NCBI GenBank assembly: GCA_965261775.1
Contig: OZ253477.1
Location: 744,001-808,000 of the forward strand
Direction of reading: 5' to 3'
Origin: G965261775 sp965261775
GTDB taxonomy: Bacteria; Pseudomonadota; Gammaproteobacteria; Eutrophobiales; Eutrophobiaceae
DNA: 64,000 nt
Part shown: positions 54,285 to 63,127 of the stretch, piece by piece
Numbering within the stretch: position 1 is the stretch's first letter
Layout of the letters: each line of letters starts with the position of its first letter
Translations under genes and position numbers: made by a program
Notes under the pieces: model-generated
The model's database searches: none
What the model was told of the DNA's origin: nothing
Seen by the model: the letters and a program-made list of their open reading frames with translations, nothing else

Positions 54285-55070
54285 ATGATGGGGAAATTAA
54301 TGATGAAAAAACTGACAAATGTGTTTTTGGCTGCAACATTATTGACTGGCGGTATCGGAAGTGCCGTGGCGGGGGACAGTGAATTCTTTGCCGCTGACAA
54401 CTTCAGCGCGACATTGACCTTGACCACGGATTATACCTTCCGCGGGACGACATTCAGTGCTGGCGACCCGGCCATTCAGGGCAGTTTTGACTGGGGTCAC
54501 GGCCCGTGGTTTTTCGGCGTCTGGGGGACAAGCCTTCAGCCGCAGGATAATGATGACGGGGTTGGGGGTACACTGGAACTTGATATATATGGCGGTTGGG
54601 CGGATACGCTCGGCGGGGTTGATTTGATGGTCATGCCGTTGCTTTATACCTTCCCGGGTCAGGATGGCGATAGTGCCCGTGATGACACGACGTTTGAACT
54701 CTGGACTTCCATCGGGCACGGTTTTGAGGGGCTCCCCGGGTCGCCGTATATCAATGTGGCCTTTAACTGGGCGCCGGATGAGTATTTCGAGAATGGTGAC
54801 GACGCCTATTATATCAAGCCTTCCATCGCACTGAGCCTGCCCTATGGGTTTGGGCTGGACTTTGCCTACGGTTATCAGGATATAGGCGACGGAAATGACT
54901 TTTTTGGGGACGATTATTCCCACATTGAAGTCGGCTTGAGCACGTCGGCCCTGGGTTTCGACTTCGACCTGCGTTACCACGATAACCTTGATGAGGATGA
55001 TCTTGATAATATTGACCCCGGTTTTCCTCTTGAGAACGAAGTAGTGTTCTCGGTCTCGCGCAGTTTCTGA
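54285..55070 (+). CDS. torF: TorF-family outer-membrane porin-like protein
   Basis: A 261-residue outer-membrane beta-barrel protein. Signal peptide about 1-29 (core VFLAATLLTGGIGSA, cleavage after AVA), then the family pattern LTTDYTFRGTTFSAGDPAIQ, GPWFFGVWGTS and alternating amphipathic strands with acidic loops, ending in the terminal Phe typical of barrels (VSRSF). TorF-type proteins are putative porins of uncertain cargo. ATGs at 54285, 54288, 54300 and 54303 are all possible starts. The position ahead of the methylated-amine operon suggests, but does not prove, solute entry for that pathway. Confidence 0.85.
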   Translation: MMGKLMMKKLTNVFLAATLLTGGIGSAVAGDSEFFAADNFSATLTLTTDYTFRGTTFSAGDPAIQGSFDWGHGPWFFGVWGTSLQPQDNDDGVGGTLELDIYGGWADTLGGVDLMVMPLLYTFPGQDGDSARDDTTFELWTSIGHGFEGLPGSPYINVAFNWAPDEYFENGDDAYYIKPSIALSLPYGFGLDFAYGYQDIGDGNDFFGDDYSHIEVGLSTSALGFDFDLRYHDNLDEDDLDNIDPGFPLENEVVFSVSRSF

Positions 55071-55093
55071 TGCCGTATCAATTATGGTTATCC

Positions 55094-55118
55094 GCGGGGA
55101 ATATCCGCTATTCCCCGC
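55094..55118 (+). terminator. Hairpin after the porin gene
   Basis: GCGGGGAAT pairs perfectly with ATTCCCCGC around a seven-base loop, followed by CTTTATTG. It lies 24 bases after the porin stop and 70 bases before the monooxygenase start, so it probably limits read-through into the operon. Confidence 0.55.
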
Positions 55119-55187
55119 CTTTATTGAGGTTATCGGGTTTCTGTCGTCAAAAGGGTGTGTGAATACCTGTCAAACAGGAGAAAATCA

Positions 55188-56549
55188 ATGGGTACACGAG
55201 TTGCAATCATCGGCGCTGGTCCAAGTGGCCTGGCGCAACTCCGGGCGTTTCAATCAGCAAAGGCAAAGGGCGCCGAGATCCCTGAAATTGTCTGCTTTGA
55301 AAAACAAAGTGATTGGGGAGGGCTGTGGAATTATACCTGGAGAACGGGTGTAGATGAACATGGTGAGCCGGTACACGGGAGTATGTATCGGTATCTGTGG
55401 TCAAATGGCCCGAAGGAAGGGCTGGAGTTTGCTGATTATACGTTTGAAGAACATTTCGGACGGCCAATCGCTTCCTATCCGCCCCGTGCGGTATTGTTTG
55501 ATTACATTGAGGGGCGCGTCAAAAAGGCCAATGTGCGCGATATGATTCGCTTCAATACGGCGGTGCGGCGTGTGACGTATGATGACACCGGCAGGATGTT
55601 TTCCGTTACGGTGGAAGATTTTGAAAAGGAAACCGAATATACGGAAAAGTTTGATTATGTCATTGTGGCTTCAGGCCACTTTTCCGTGCCGAACACACCT
55701 TATTTTGAAGGGTTTGAAACGTTCAACGGTCGTGTATTGCATGCACACGATTTTCGCGATGCGATGGAATTCAAGGACAAGGATATTCTGCTGATCGGGA
55801 CGTCCTATTCAGCGGAGGATATCGGTTCACAGTGCTGGAAATACGGTTGTAAATCGGTCACTGTTTCACACCGTACGGCCGCGATGGGTTTTGCCTGGCC
55901 GGACAACTGGCAGGAGGTGCCGATATTGACGAAAGTTGAAAAGAACATCTGCACTTTCAAGGACGGCACACAAAAAGAGGTGGACGCGATCATCCTGTGT
56001 ACTGGCTATTTACATTATTTTCCGTTCATGGAAGAAAAGCTCAAATTACGCACCAATAACCGCCTCTACCCGGTCAATCTATACAATGGCGTCGTCTGGG
56101 TGGAAAATCCCGGGTGCATGTATCTGGGGATGCAGGATCAGTGGTTCACCTTCAACATGTTTGACGCACAGGCCTGGTATGCCCGCGATCTCATCATGGG
56201 AAAGCTGGAGCTGCCTTCCAAAGAGGAGATGTACGCCGATATTGATAAATGGCGGGCGGAAGAGGATGCGCTTCCCGATGCGACAGCGGCCATTAAATAT
56301 CAGGGGGACTATACGGCGCATCTGATCGAAATGACGGATTATCCGTCATTTGATATTGATGGCGCCTGTCAGGCGTTTTACGAATGGAAAAAACACAAGA
56401 AGGAAGGGATCATGACCTTCAGAGACCATGGCTACAAATCGGTAATGACCGGCACCATGGCGCCAGAACATCATACTGTCTGGAAAGACGCCCTGGATGA
56501 CTCACTGGAGAGTTATCTTGATACAGAAGGCGAAATAACACAGATTTAG
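55188..56549 (+). CDS. tmm: Flavin-containing monooxygenase, trimethylamine monooxygenase-like
   Basis: The 453-residue class B flavoprotein oxygenates soft nucleophiles with NADPH and O2; bacterial Tmm converts trimethylamine to its N-oxide. FAD motif GAGPSG (10-15 region), the FMO identity motif FNGRVLHAHDF (179-189) and the NADP motif GTSYSAED (204-211) are intact. The segments YRYLWSNGPKE and FADYTFEEHFGRPIASYPPR are characteristic of the Tmm group rather than of Baeyer-Villiger enzymes. The start at 55188 has AGGAG upstream; the frame is open 33 bases earlier. The next gene is Tdm-like, which strongly supports trimethylamine as substrate. Confidence 0.88.
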   Translation: MGTRVAIIGAGPSGLAQLRAFQSAKAKGAEIPEIVCFEKQSDWGGLWNYTWRTGVDEHGEPVHGSMYRYLWSNGPKEGLEFADYTFEEHFGRPIASYPPRAVLFDYIEGRVKKANVRDMIRFNTAVRRVTYDDTGRMFSVTVEDFEKETEYTEKFDYVIVASGHFSVPNTPYFEGFETFNGRVLHAHDFRDAMEFKDKDILLIGTSYSAEDIGSQCWKYGCKSVTVSHRTAAMGFAWPDNWQEVPILTKVEKNICTFKDGTQKEVDAIILCTGYLHYFPFMEEKLKLRTNNRLYPVNLYNGVVWVENPGCMYLGMQDQWFTFNMFDAQAWYARDLIMGKLELPSKEEMYADIDKWRAEEDALPDATAAIKYQGDYTAHLIEMTDYPSFDIDGACQAFYEWKKHKKEGIMTFRDHGYKSVMTGTMAPEHHTVWKDALDDSLESYLDTEGEITQI

Positions 56550-56585
56550 GTGGGTTGAAGTGATAAACAGTTGGGTTTCCATGCC

Positions 56586-58943
56586 ATGCAGATCAATGAT
56601 TCTGGCGTAACGGAGCGGGTTCGCGACCCGGGACTTTTCTTTTCGGGAGTTCAGAAAGAACGCTATATTGTGCCCGGGGGCGGGGCGCTGGCCTTGCCTT
56701 TGTATCAGGGAGACAGGGTTGAAGTTGTTGATCCGGAAGGATTACAACAGGTTCAGATAGCTGGTTTTGATGAACAGGGGCATTCCTGTATCGGTCGTCT
56801 GGGTCTGACGGAAACGGATTCCGGGGATACGATAGCCGAATGCCTTCACGCCGGCGATGAAAGCGCCCGAAAAATGCTTGCCAGACTTGAGCGCTTTAAC
56901 ATCTCCCTGTCCGATGCCCGGGTGTCCTCTTTACTAACCGGCGAAACACCGGTGAACAGTTCCATAACGTTTGATTGTGAAGAAGATGTGCTGGGTCTGA
57001 TCGCCGCCCCTGGCAAACCCATGATGATTGAAGACCCTTATCCGGCAACCGATTTAATCGTTTATATTCGGCGCGCCAGACTTCAAACCACTCCACATAA
57101 TTTTATGTTGCCCGAGCCACTGGCCGACCCCGGACAAGACATCCGGATTGATAAAAGTACCGCCGTTGCCTATGAAGTAAAAAAGGGAGAGTTCATACAG
57201 ATCATTGATATTGAAGGTCGTCAGTGTTCGGATTTTCAATGCTTTGATAAGGCCGGGCTGGAAAAGGGTATCGAAAAATGCCTTGATGCGACGACGACAA
57301 GGGCGTTAACGGGGAGCGCTTACCCCGGCCCCGGTCTGTATTCCAGGTTTTATGATGTGGATTTTGAACCCATGCTGGAAGTCATACAGGATACCTGCGG
57401 ACGACATGACAGTTTCGGTTTGGCCTGTACGCGCAAGTACTATGAAGAAGCGGGATATCCCGGTCATGTCAACTGTTCCGATAACTTCAACAGGGCGCTG
57501 AGCCCGTACTCAATTGCCCCCAGAAAAGGCTGGATGGCCATGAACCTTTTCTTCAATACCTTTTTTAACGACACCAATCAATTCATATTTGACGATCCCT
57601 GGTCGCGCCCGGGGGATTTCGTATTATTGCGGGCCTTGAGAGATCTGGTATGTGTTTCCTCAGCCTGTCCGTGTGATATTGATCCTGCGAATTGCTGGGT
57701 GCCCAAGGATATCCATTTAAGAACCTACCCGGAAAAAAACCTCTTCAAACGCGCGATTGCGTTTCGTAAAACAGCGGATGCGGAACCTGAAATGACTAAA
57801 GAAACCAGCTTTCACAAGAAAACTTCTCAATTAACACGAAACTTTGTCGAATATAACGGATATTGGCTTGCAAATGATTTTATCAATTATGGGGCAATTG
57901 CCGAATATTGGGCCTGTCGGGAGAAGGTCATTATTACAGATTTATCACCTTTAAGAAAATACGAAGTCATCGGCCCTGATGCGGAATTATTGCTTCAAAG
58001 CTGTGTCACGCGCGATATTCGTAAACTGGCGACGGGACAGGTTGTTTATACGGCAATGTGTTACGAATCGGGCGGAATGATTGATGATGGCACGGTTTTT
58101 CGCCTGGGCAAAGATAATTTTCGCTGGATTGGCGGAAGCGATACCTCGGGTTTGTGGCTGAGGCAGCAGGCTGAGGAGAGGGGCTTAAAGGCATGGGTCA
58201 AGGATTCCACGTCCCAGCTTCATAATTTACAGGTTCAGGGACGGTCAAGCCGCGCATTACTGAACGACATTATATGGACGCGCCCCGACCAGGCTACGGT
58301 TGAAGAGCTTGGCGTGTTTCGCTTTTCCATCGCGCGCCTCCATGAAGCGAATGGTATTGCGATTCTGGTATCGAGAACAGGCTACACGGGTGAGCTCGGA
58401 TATGAAGTGTTTTGCCATCCGGACGACGCCGGAGCGGTCTGGGATGCAATTTGGCAAACCGGTCAAAAATACGGCATTACCCCATTGGGACTGGAGGCGC
58501 TGGATATGTTGCGTATTGAAGCGGGATTGATATTTGCTGGTCAGGAATTTTGTGATCAGACCGATCCCTTTGAGTCCGGAATAGGTTTCACTGTCCCCTT
58601 GAAATCAAAACAGGATGACTTTATTGGCAGGAAGGCACTGATCAACCGAAAGGAAAACCCGCAGCAAAAATTGACCGGGCTGGAACTCGTCGGAGAAGAA
58701 AAAGCCGCCTCTGGCGACGCTGTGTTTACAGGTAGAGAGCAGATAGGAACAGTGACCAGCGGCACTGTTTCGCCTATCCTGCGTAAAAATATCGCGCTTT
58801 GTAAAATGAAGGTTCAGTATTGTGAATTGGGCAGGGAAATTGAAATCGGAAAACTGGACGGCTATCAGAAGCGGATTCCGGCAGTTATCTCGGCATTTCC
58901 ACACTTTGATCCAAAAAAAGAGCGCGTCAAAGGTATTTATTAA
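56586..58943 (+). CDS. tdm: Trimethylamine N-oxide demethylase-like fusion (DUF1989-type plus GcvT-type domains)
   Basis: About 785 residues in two parts. The N-terminal half contains DUF1989-type segments (YEVKKGEFIQIIDIEGRQCS, DTCGRHDSFG and a CVSSACPCDIDPANCW cysteine cluster suited to Zn binding). The C-terminal part, from about residue 420, is a folate-binding GcvT-like domain (GMIDDGTVFRLG, RTGYTGELGYEVF, GLEALDMLRIEAG). That architecture is the known one of Tdm, which splits trimethylamine N-oxide to dimethylamine and formaldehyde, with tetrahydrofolate thought to accept the one-carbon unit. Start chosen at ATG 56586; a TTG at 56571 in frame is possible and neither has a strong ribosome site. 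It follows the monooxygenase gene after 36 bases. A dimethylglycine-type role is the main alternative. Confidence 0.85.
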   Translation: MQINDSGVTERVRDPGLFFSGVQKERYIVPGGGALALPLYQGDRVEVVDPEGLQQVQIAGFDEQGHSCIGRLGLTETDSGDTIAECLHAGDESARKMLARLERFNISLSDARVSSLLTGETPVNSSITFDCEEDVLGLIAAPGKPMMIEDPYPATDLIVYIRRARLQTTPHNFMLPEPLADPGQDIRIDKSTAVAYEVKKGEFIQIIDIEGRQCSDFQCFDKAGLEKGIEKCLDATTTRALTGSAYPGPGLYSRFYDVDFEPMLEVIQDTCGRHDSFGLACTRKYYEEAGYPGHVNCSDNFNRALSPYSIAPRKGWMAMNLFFNTFFNDTNQFIFDDPWSRPGDFVLLRALRDLVCVSSACPCDIDPANCWVPKDIHLRTYPEKNLFKRAIAFRKTADAEPEMTKETSFHKKTSQLTRNFVEYNGYWLANDFINYGAIAEYWACREKVIITDLSPLRKYEVIGPDAELLLQSCVTRDIRKLATGQVVYTAMCYESGGMIDDGTVFRLGKDNFRWIGGSDTSGLWLRQQAEERGLKAWVKDSTSQLHNLQVQGRSSRALLNDIIWTRPDQATVEELGVFRFSIARLHEANGIAILVSRTGYTGELGYEVFCHPDDAGAVWDAIWQTGQKYGITPLGLEALDMLRIEAGLIFAGQEFCDQTDPFESGIGFTVPLKSKQDDFIGRKALINRKENPQQKLTGLELVGEEKAASGDAVFTGREQIGTVTSGTVSPILRKNIALCKMKVQYCELGREIEIGKLDGYQKRIPAVISAFPHFDPKKERVKGIY

Positions 58944-58973
58944 GTGAATGATATTTTCGTTTTTTTGAAGCTA

Positions 58974-58991
58974 TATCCCCTTTGGGGGATA
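58974..58991. promoter_or_regulatory. Perfect palindrome TATCCCC-TTTG-GGGGATA ahead of the ABC transporter genes
   Basis: A seven-base perfect inverted repeat lies 31 bases after the demethylase stop and about 150 bases before the binding-protein start. No T-run follows on the plus strand (one precedes it), so an operator for a dimeric regulator is at least as likely as a terminator. The factor is not identifiable. Confidence 0.4.
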
Positions 58992-59142
58992 GTATCAGGG
59001 AAGAAATGCCGGGGCTGAAATCAGGCAATCAATATGACCGGTTAATGGTTTTATTTCTTTTCGATAAATAAAAAAAGTAAATTTCAAAGTTTAATTTAAT
59101 GAATAGTTTAACAGAAAACTTGAACCTCGGGAGGTTGATGAG

Positions 59143-60411
59143 ATGGGTATTAGCAGAAGAAATTTATTGCGTATAACAACGGCGGGGGCTGTTATCACCA
59201 GCGCGACAAGCCTGCCATTCAATATTGTTTCGGCACGGCAAAAGACAGTGAAGATAGGCATGAATATCCCGATGACAGGCGATTATGCTCCCTGGGGTCT
59301 GCCCGGCTTATATGGATGTCAGATTATTGCCAAAGATATTAATGGCGCCGGTGGCGTCGCTATCGGTGGCGATACATACAATATTGAGATGGTGGCTTAT
59401 GACCATGGCTATGACACTGAAAAGGCCATACAGGGTTATAAGAAACTGGTGCTGGAGGACAACGTCAAGATGGTCATGATGCTGGGAGGTTCCACCGTCG
59501 CCTCGGTATTGCCCTGGGCGCAACGTAAGAAAATGCTGACGACCACGTTGCTTCCAAGCGATATCACGCCCAGGTCGGATTATGTAATCGCAACCTGCGA
59601 GTCTCACCCGCTTTATAACGTCACTGGCGTTGAATGGCTGGCGGAAAATTTTCCCAACGCCAAAACCGCGGCAATCGTAACGAATAATGACGCGGAATAC
59701 GGATTGCAATCGGCAGCGACCTACAAGGCGGCTTTTGAAGTGGCCGGTATTGATGTTCTTGATGTCAAACTGCATGGTTTTGATATTACTGACTTCGCGC
59801 CGATTGTAAGCTCGGTACTCGCTAAAAAGCCCGATATTTTCTGTATGGCAACGAGCTTTTATGTGACTCCTTTGATGGAACAGCTTTTTCACCAGAACTT
59901 TAAGGGCAAGGTTATTTCCTGCACACTGGACTATTATGATGAAATCATTTCCAAGACCAGCAAGGAATTTGTCAATGGCACAATTTTCCAGTTTCCGGAT
60001 TTTGACGACCCCGCATTAAATCAGGCCGGTGTGAATTTCCCGAATCCGGGGGATTTTGATAAAAAGTTCAGGAAAGATCATCCAAATGACTGGTCTGCTG
60101 TTTCCTGGGAATACCCGGCTATCCTGTTAAACTGGATTGAAGGGGCGAAGGCGGCCGGCAGTGTTGAACCGACCAATGTCCTGAAGGCGCTGAAATCAAA
60201 TAAAAACCCCGAGTTTGTATTTGGCGAAGGGCGCTGGTGGGGCAGTCAATTATGGGGTCAGGATAATGCGGTAGTCGGTCGCTGGCCTGTTGTCGTTATT
60301 GAAAACGGCAAGGCCCGCATTAAGGAGTTCAAGAGTGTTTCCGGCTGGCTGGACAAAAATAAGGCTGTCCTCATTAAACACATGAAGAAACTTGGTCTAC
60401 GCACTGTTTGA
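59143..60411 (+). CDS. ABC transporter substrate-binding protein, branched-chain amino acid type
   Basis: The 422-residue periplasmic protein has a twin-arginine-like signal (SRRNLLRITTAGAVI, residues 4-18, with cleavage near VSA) and then a type I periplasmic binding fold of the LivJ/UrtA kind (VKIGMNIPMTGDYAPWG, INGAGGVAIGG, LGGSTVASVLPWAQRKK). The ligand cannot be read from sequence; four transporter genes of the same family follow, and the upstream Tmm/Tdm genes point to trimethylamine, its N-oxide or a related methylated compound. Urea, amides or amino acids are alternatives. It has a good GGGAGG ribosome site. A strong terminator follows. Confidence 0.85.
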   Translation: MGISRRNLLRITTAGAVITSATSLPFNIVSARQKTVKIGMNIPMTGDYAPWGLPGLYGCQIIAKDINGAGGVAIGGDTYNIEMVAYDHGYDTEKAIQGYKKLVLEDNVKMVMMLGGSTVASVLPWAQRKKMLTTTLLPSDITPRSDYVIATCESHPLYNVTGVEWLAENFPNAKTAAIVTNNDAEYGLQSAATYKAAFEVAGIDVLDVKLHGFDITDFAPIVSSVLAKKPDIFCMATSFYVTPLMEQLFHQNFKGKVISCTLDYYDEIISKTSKEFVNGTIFQFPDFDDPALNQAGVNFPNPGDFDKKFRKDHPNDWSAVSWEYPAILLNWIEGAKAAGSVEPTNVLKALKSNKNPEFVFGEGRWWGSQLWGQDNAVVGRWPVVVIENGKARIKEFKSVSGWLDKNKAVLIKHMKKLGLRTV

Positions 60412-60447
60412 TCAGAACACCACTTTTATTTTGTTGATATGAAAAAT

Positions 60448-60476
60448 GGGAGAGGCGTTAAACCCTCTCCCTTTTT
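60448..60476 (+). terminator. Intrinsic terminator between binding-protein and permease genes
   Basis: GGGAGAGG (60448-60455) pairs with CCTCTCCC (60464-60471) and TTTTT follows directly. In a transporter operon this would give excess binding protein over membrane parts by partial termination. Confidence 0.85.
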
Positions 60477-60520
60477 ATACAATACCGATGTAATTTTGGC
60501 ACTTGTAACATGAGCTGAGA

Positions 60521-61390
60521 ATGGAACTTTTTCTCCAATCAATCGTGAACGGCTTAATACAAGGTGGATTTTTTGCCTTGTTTGCCGTTGGTCTGGTACT
60601 TGTTTTCGGTGTAATGGGCGTTGTTAATTTCGCCCATGGCGAACTGGTGATGGTCGGCGCCTATACGATCTGGCTCCTGCATGCCCAACACAATACGGCA
60701 TATATTCCCACGATTGTCGTTGCAGTCGTTTTGGTCACTGCCATTGGTTTGTTAATGGAGCGATTTTTATTCAGACCAACGCGCAATGATCCCCTGGCTG
60801 GTTTGATCTGTTCAATCGGCGTGTTGTTTATACTGCAGGTTATCGCGACATTGGTCGGCGGTGAAGGGCCTTCAAAACAGGTGCCGCCGCCATTCCATGG
60901 CACACTGGTATTGTTTGATTATTTCAGAATTCCGTATCAGCGCATTTTCAGTCTTGTGATCTCTGTCGCCGCATTGTCAACACTCTGGTATTTTCTGACC
61001 CGAACCAAACTGGGCTGGGCCCTGCGAGCGGTGGCGCTGGACAGGGAGGCATCGGCTTTACAGGGGATTAATATCAACCGTATTTCCATGATCGCCATTG
61101 GCGTGGGCTCAGCATTGGCGGGACTGGCTGGCGCACTGATGGCACCTTTAACCAATATCAATCCGCACATGGGACATAATGTCATTATTACCGCGTTTAT
61201 CGTGACTATCGTGGGCGGTGTCGGCAACTTGCCTGGCGCTGTCATCACCGCGATTTTATACGCATTGTTTCATACGTTTATAACGGTTTATTTCGGCGGA
61301 ACCGTAGCGACGATCAGCGGTTTGGTATTAATGGTTTTTGTCCTGATCGTCAAACCGACCGGCATCATGGGTATCCGGGTAAGCGAGTAG
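60521..61390 (+). CDS. ABC transporter permease, LivH type
   Basis: A 289-residue inner-membrane protein with about eight hydrophobic segments. GLIQGGFFALFAVGLVLVFG and VNFAHGELVMVGAY are the classic LivH N-terminal motifs, and ALDREASALQGINI is the cytosolic EAA-like loop that docks to the ATPases. It forms the first permease half with the next gene, whose ATG directly follows the stop codon. Substrate is shared with the binding protein encoded upstream. Confidence 0.9.
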   Translation: MELFLQSIVNGLIQGGFFALFAVGLVLVFGVMGVVNFAHGELVMVGAYTIWLLHAQHNTAYIPTIVVAVVLVTAIGLLMERFLFRPTRNDPLAGLICSIGVLFILQVIATLVGGEGPSKQVPPPFHGTLVLFDYFRIPYQRIFSLVISVAALSTLWYFLTRTKLGWALRAVALDREASALQGININRISMIAIGVGSALAGLAGALMAPLTNINPHMGHNVIITAFIVTIVGGVGNLPGAVITAILYALFHTFITVYFGGTVATISGLVLMVFVLIVKPTGIMGIRVSE

Positions 61391-62356
61391 ATGATTAAAA
61401 AAATTATTGTCGGCGTTGTTTTATTCGGCACACTCATCGCCCTGCCGCACTTTCTGAAATTCCATCATCAGGATTTGCTCATATTCCTGACCATCAATGT
61501 ATTGGTCGTGACGAGTTATCGGCTGGTCACCCTGACCGGTGAATGGTCGTTAATCCATGCGGTAATGATGGGGGTCGGCGGTTATACAGCGACCCTGCTG
61601 TTTAAAAACCATGAATTGGCCATATGGTTCACCCTGCCGCTGGCCGGCATGGCTGCTGCGCTCATTGCCATGGTGCTGTCATTCCCCCTGTTCAGAATGA
61701 CGCAGTTTTATTTTTTGATTGCATCATTCGCAGTCGGTGAGGCGATACGCCTGACCTGGATTGAGTTTATTGATCCGTTTGGCGGGACCGGCGGCCTGAG
61801 CGGTATTGAACCTCCCATTGTGGGCGGCATTGATTTCCTTGATCCGATTCCATATTATTACCTTGCCTTGACTGTTGTATCACTGTGTTTGCTCATCCTT
61901 TACCGTATTGAGAAATCAAGGATTGGACTGACTCTACATGCTGTTCACTGGAAAGCTCCTCTGGCCGAGTCGGTCGGCGTCAATACCCTGCGTTACAAAA
62001 CACTGGCGTTTGTCACAGGTTCATTTTTTGTCGGTATTGCCGGGGGGCTGAAAGTCCACTACATTGGGACGATTACGCCGAATCAGTTCGGAATCAGTTT
62101 CATGGTATTTATTCTTATTTGGGTTATCGTCGGCGGTTATAACAAATTCTACGGCCCCATCATCGGCGTGATTGTGTTAACGCTTTTTGATGAATCCATT
62201 CGCAGTTTTGAAGAAATAAGACCCGCTATTTACGGAGCGGTGCTCATTTTTTCCATTCTGTTTCTTCCACAGGGACTGGAGAGTATCCCGACAAAATTCA
62301 AGGCCTGGTTCGGAATTGGTTCCGGTCGTGCCGACCCGCCTTTAACCGATCAATAA
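61391..62356 (+). CDS. ABC transporter permease, LivM type
   Basis: The 321-residue partner permease has about nine hydrophobic segments. LVTLTGEWSLIHAVMMGVGG (a variant of the LivM LSxGQ-SxGH motif with His kept), the AVGEAIRLTW region and the docking loop LAESVGVNTLRYKTLAFV are recognisable. The ATG immediately follows the livH stop, so translation is coupled. The final 20 residues are a short cytosolic tail. Confidence 0.88.
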   Translation: MIKKIIVGVVLFGTLIALPHFLKFHHQDLLIFLTINVLVVTSYRLVTLTGEWSLIHAVMMGVGGYTATLLFKNHELAIWFTLPLAGMAAALIAMVLSFPLFRMTQFYFLIASFAVGEAIRLTWIEFIDPFGGTGGLSGIEPPIVGGIDFLDPIPYYYLALTVVSLCLLILYRIEKSRIGLTLHAVHWKAPLAESVGVNTLRYKTLAFVTGSFFVGIAGGLKVHYIGTITPNQFGISFMVFILIWVIVGGYNKFYGPIIGVIVLTLFDESIRSFEEIRPAIYGAVLIFSILFLPQGLESIPTKFKAWFGIGSGRADPPLTDQ

Positions 62357-62371
62357 GACAAAGAAACAACG

Positions 62372-63127
62372 ATGGCAATATTGGAGGTCAATAATGTAAG
62401 CAAGCGGTTTGGCGGTATAGTCGCGCTGGATGATGTCAGCTTTAAGGTGGAAGAAGGCGAAATCCACGGTCTGATCGGGCCCAATGGCGCCGGGAAGAGT
62501 ACAATGTTCAAAAACATTGCTGGATTCTATACGCCGACAAAAGGCACCATCGTTTATCAGGGGCGGAACATAGAAGGGAAAAAACCGTATAATATTTCGG
62601 AAAAAGGGATTGTCCGCACCTTCCAGGAAACAATATTGTTTTCGGAGTTGACTGTATTTGAAAATGTCATGGTAGGGTGTCATATCAGGGCGCACACTGA
62701 TTTATTCTCCGCAATTTTTGGCCTTGACAGAAAGAGACAAAAGCAGGCCGAACATAAGGTATTGGACGTCCTTGAGTTTATGGGCCTGAGTGATCGAAAA
62801 AACCAGTTGGCTTCCGAATTGCCACTGGGGTCGCAACGGGCGTTAGCGATCTCCGTCGCGCTGGCTTCCGAACCCAGGCTGATGTTGATGGATGAACCCT
62901 TTGCGGGAATGAATCCCGAAGAAACCAACCGGATGATGGCATTGGCCCGAAAAGTACAGGAGTCGGGTGTCACAATCGTATTAGTGGAACATGACATGAA
63001 AGCCGTCATGGGCCTGTGTCATTCCCTGACCGTATTGAATTTTGGTCAACTGCTCGCGCAGGGAACACCTGAAGAGATCCGAAATAACGACAACGTTATT
63101 GAAGCCTATCTGGGAGGAGCAAAATAA
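62372..63127 (+). CDS. ABC transporter ATP-binding protein, LivG type
   Basis: The 251-residue ATPase has Walker A GPNGAGKST (about 37-45), the LivG-type signature LPLGSQRALAISVALAS in place of LSGGQ, Walker B RLMLMDEPFAGMNPEE and the switch His in VLVEHDMKAV. It pairs with the following ATPase to drive the LivHM-type permeases. It ends one base into the next gene (TAATG). Catalytic residues all look intact. Confidence 0.93.
   Translation: MAILEVNNVSKRFGGIVALDDVSFKVEEGEIHGLIGPNGAGKSTMFKNIAGFYTPTKGTIVYQGRNIEGKKPYNISEKGIVRTFQETILFSELTVFENVMVGCHIRAHTDLFSAIFGLDRKRQKQAEHKVLDVLEFMGLSDRKNQLASELPLGSQRALAISVALASEPRLMLMDEPFAGMNPEETNRMMALARKVQESGVTIVLVEHDMKAVMGLCHSLTVLNFGQLLAQGTPEEIRNNDNVIEAYLGGAK

Noticed and set aside
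60495..60520. TTGGCACTTG resembling a sigma-54 -24 element ahead of the permease gene
   Set aside because: No GC pair at the -12 position.
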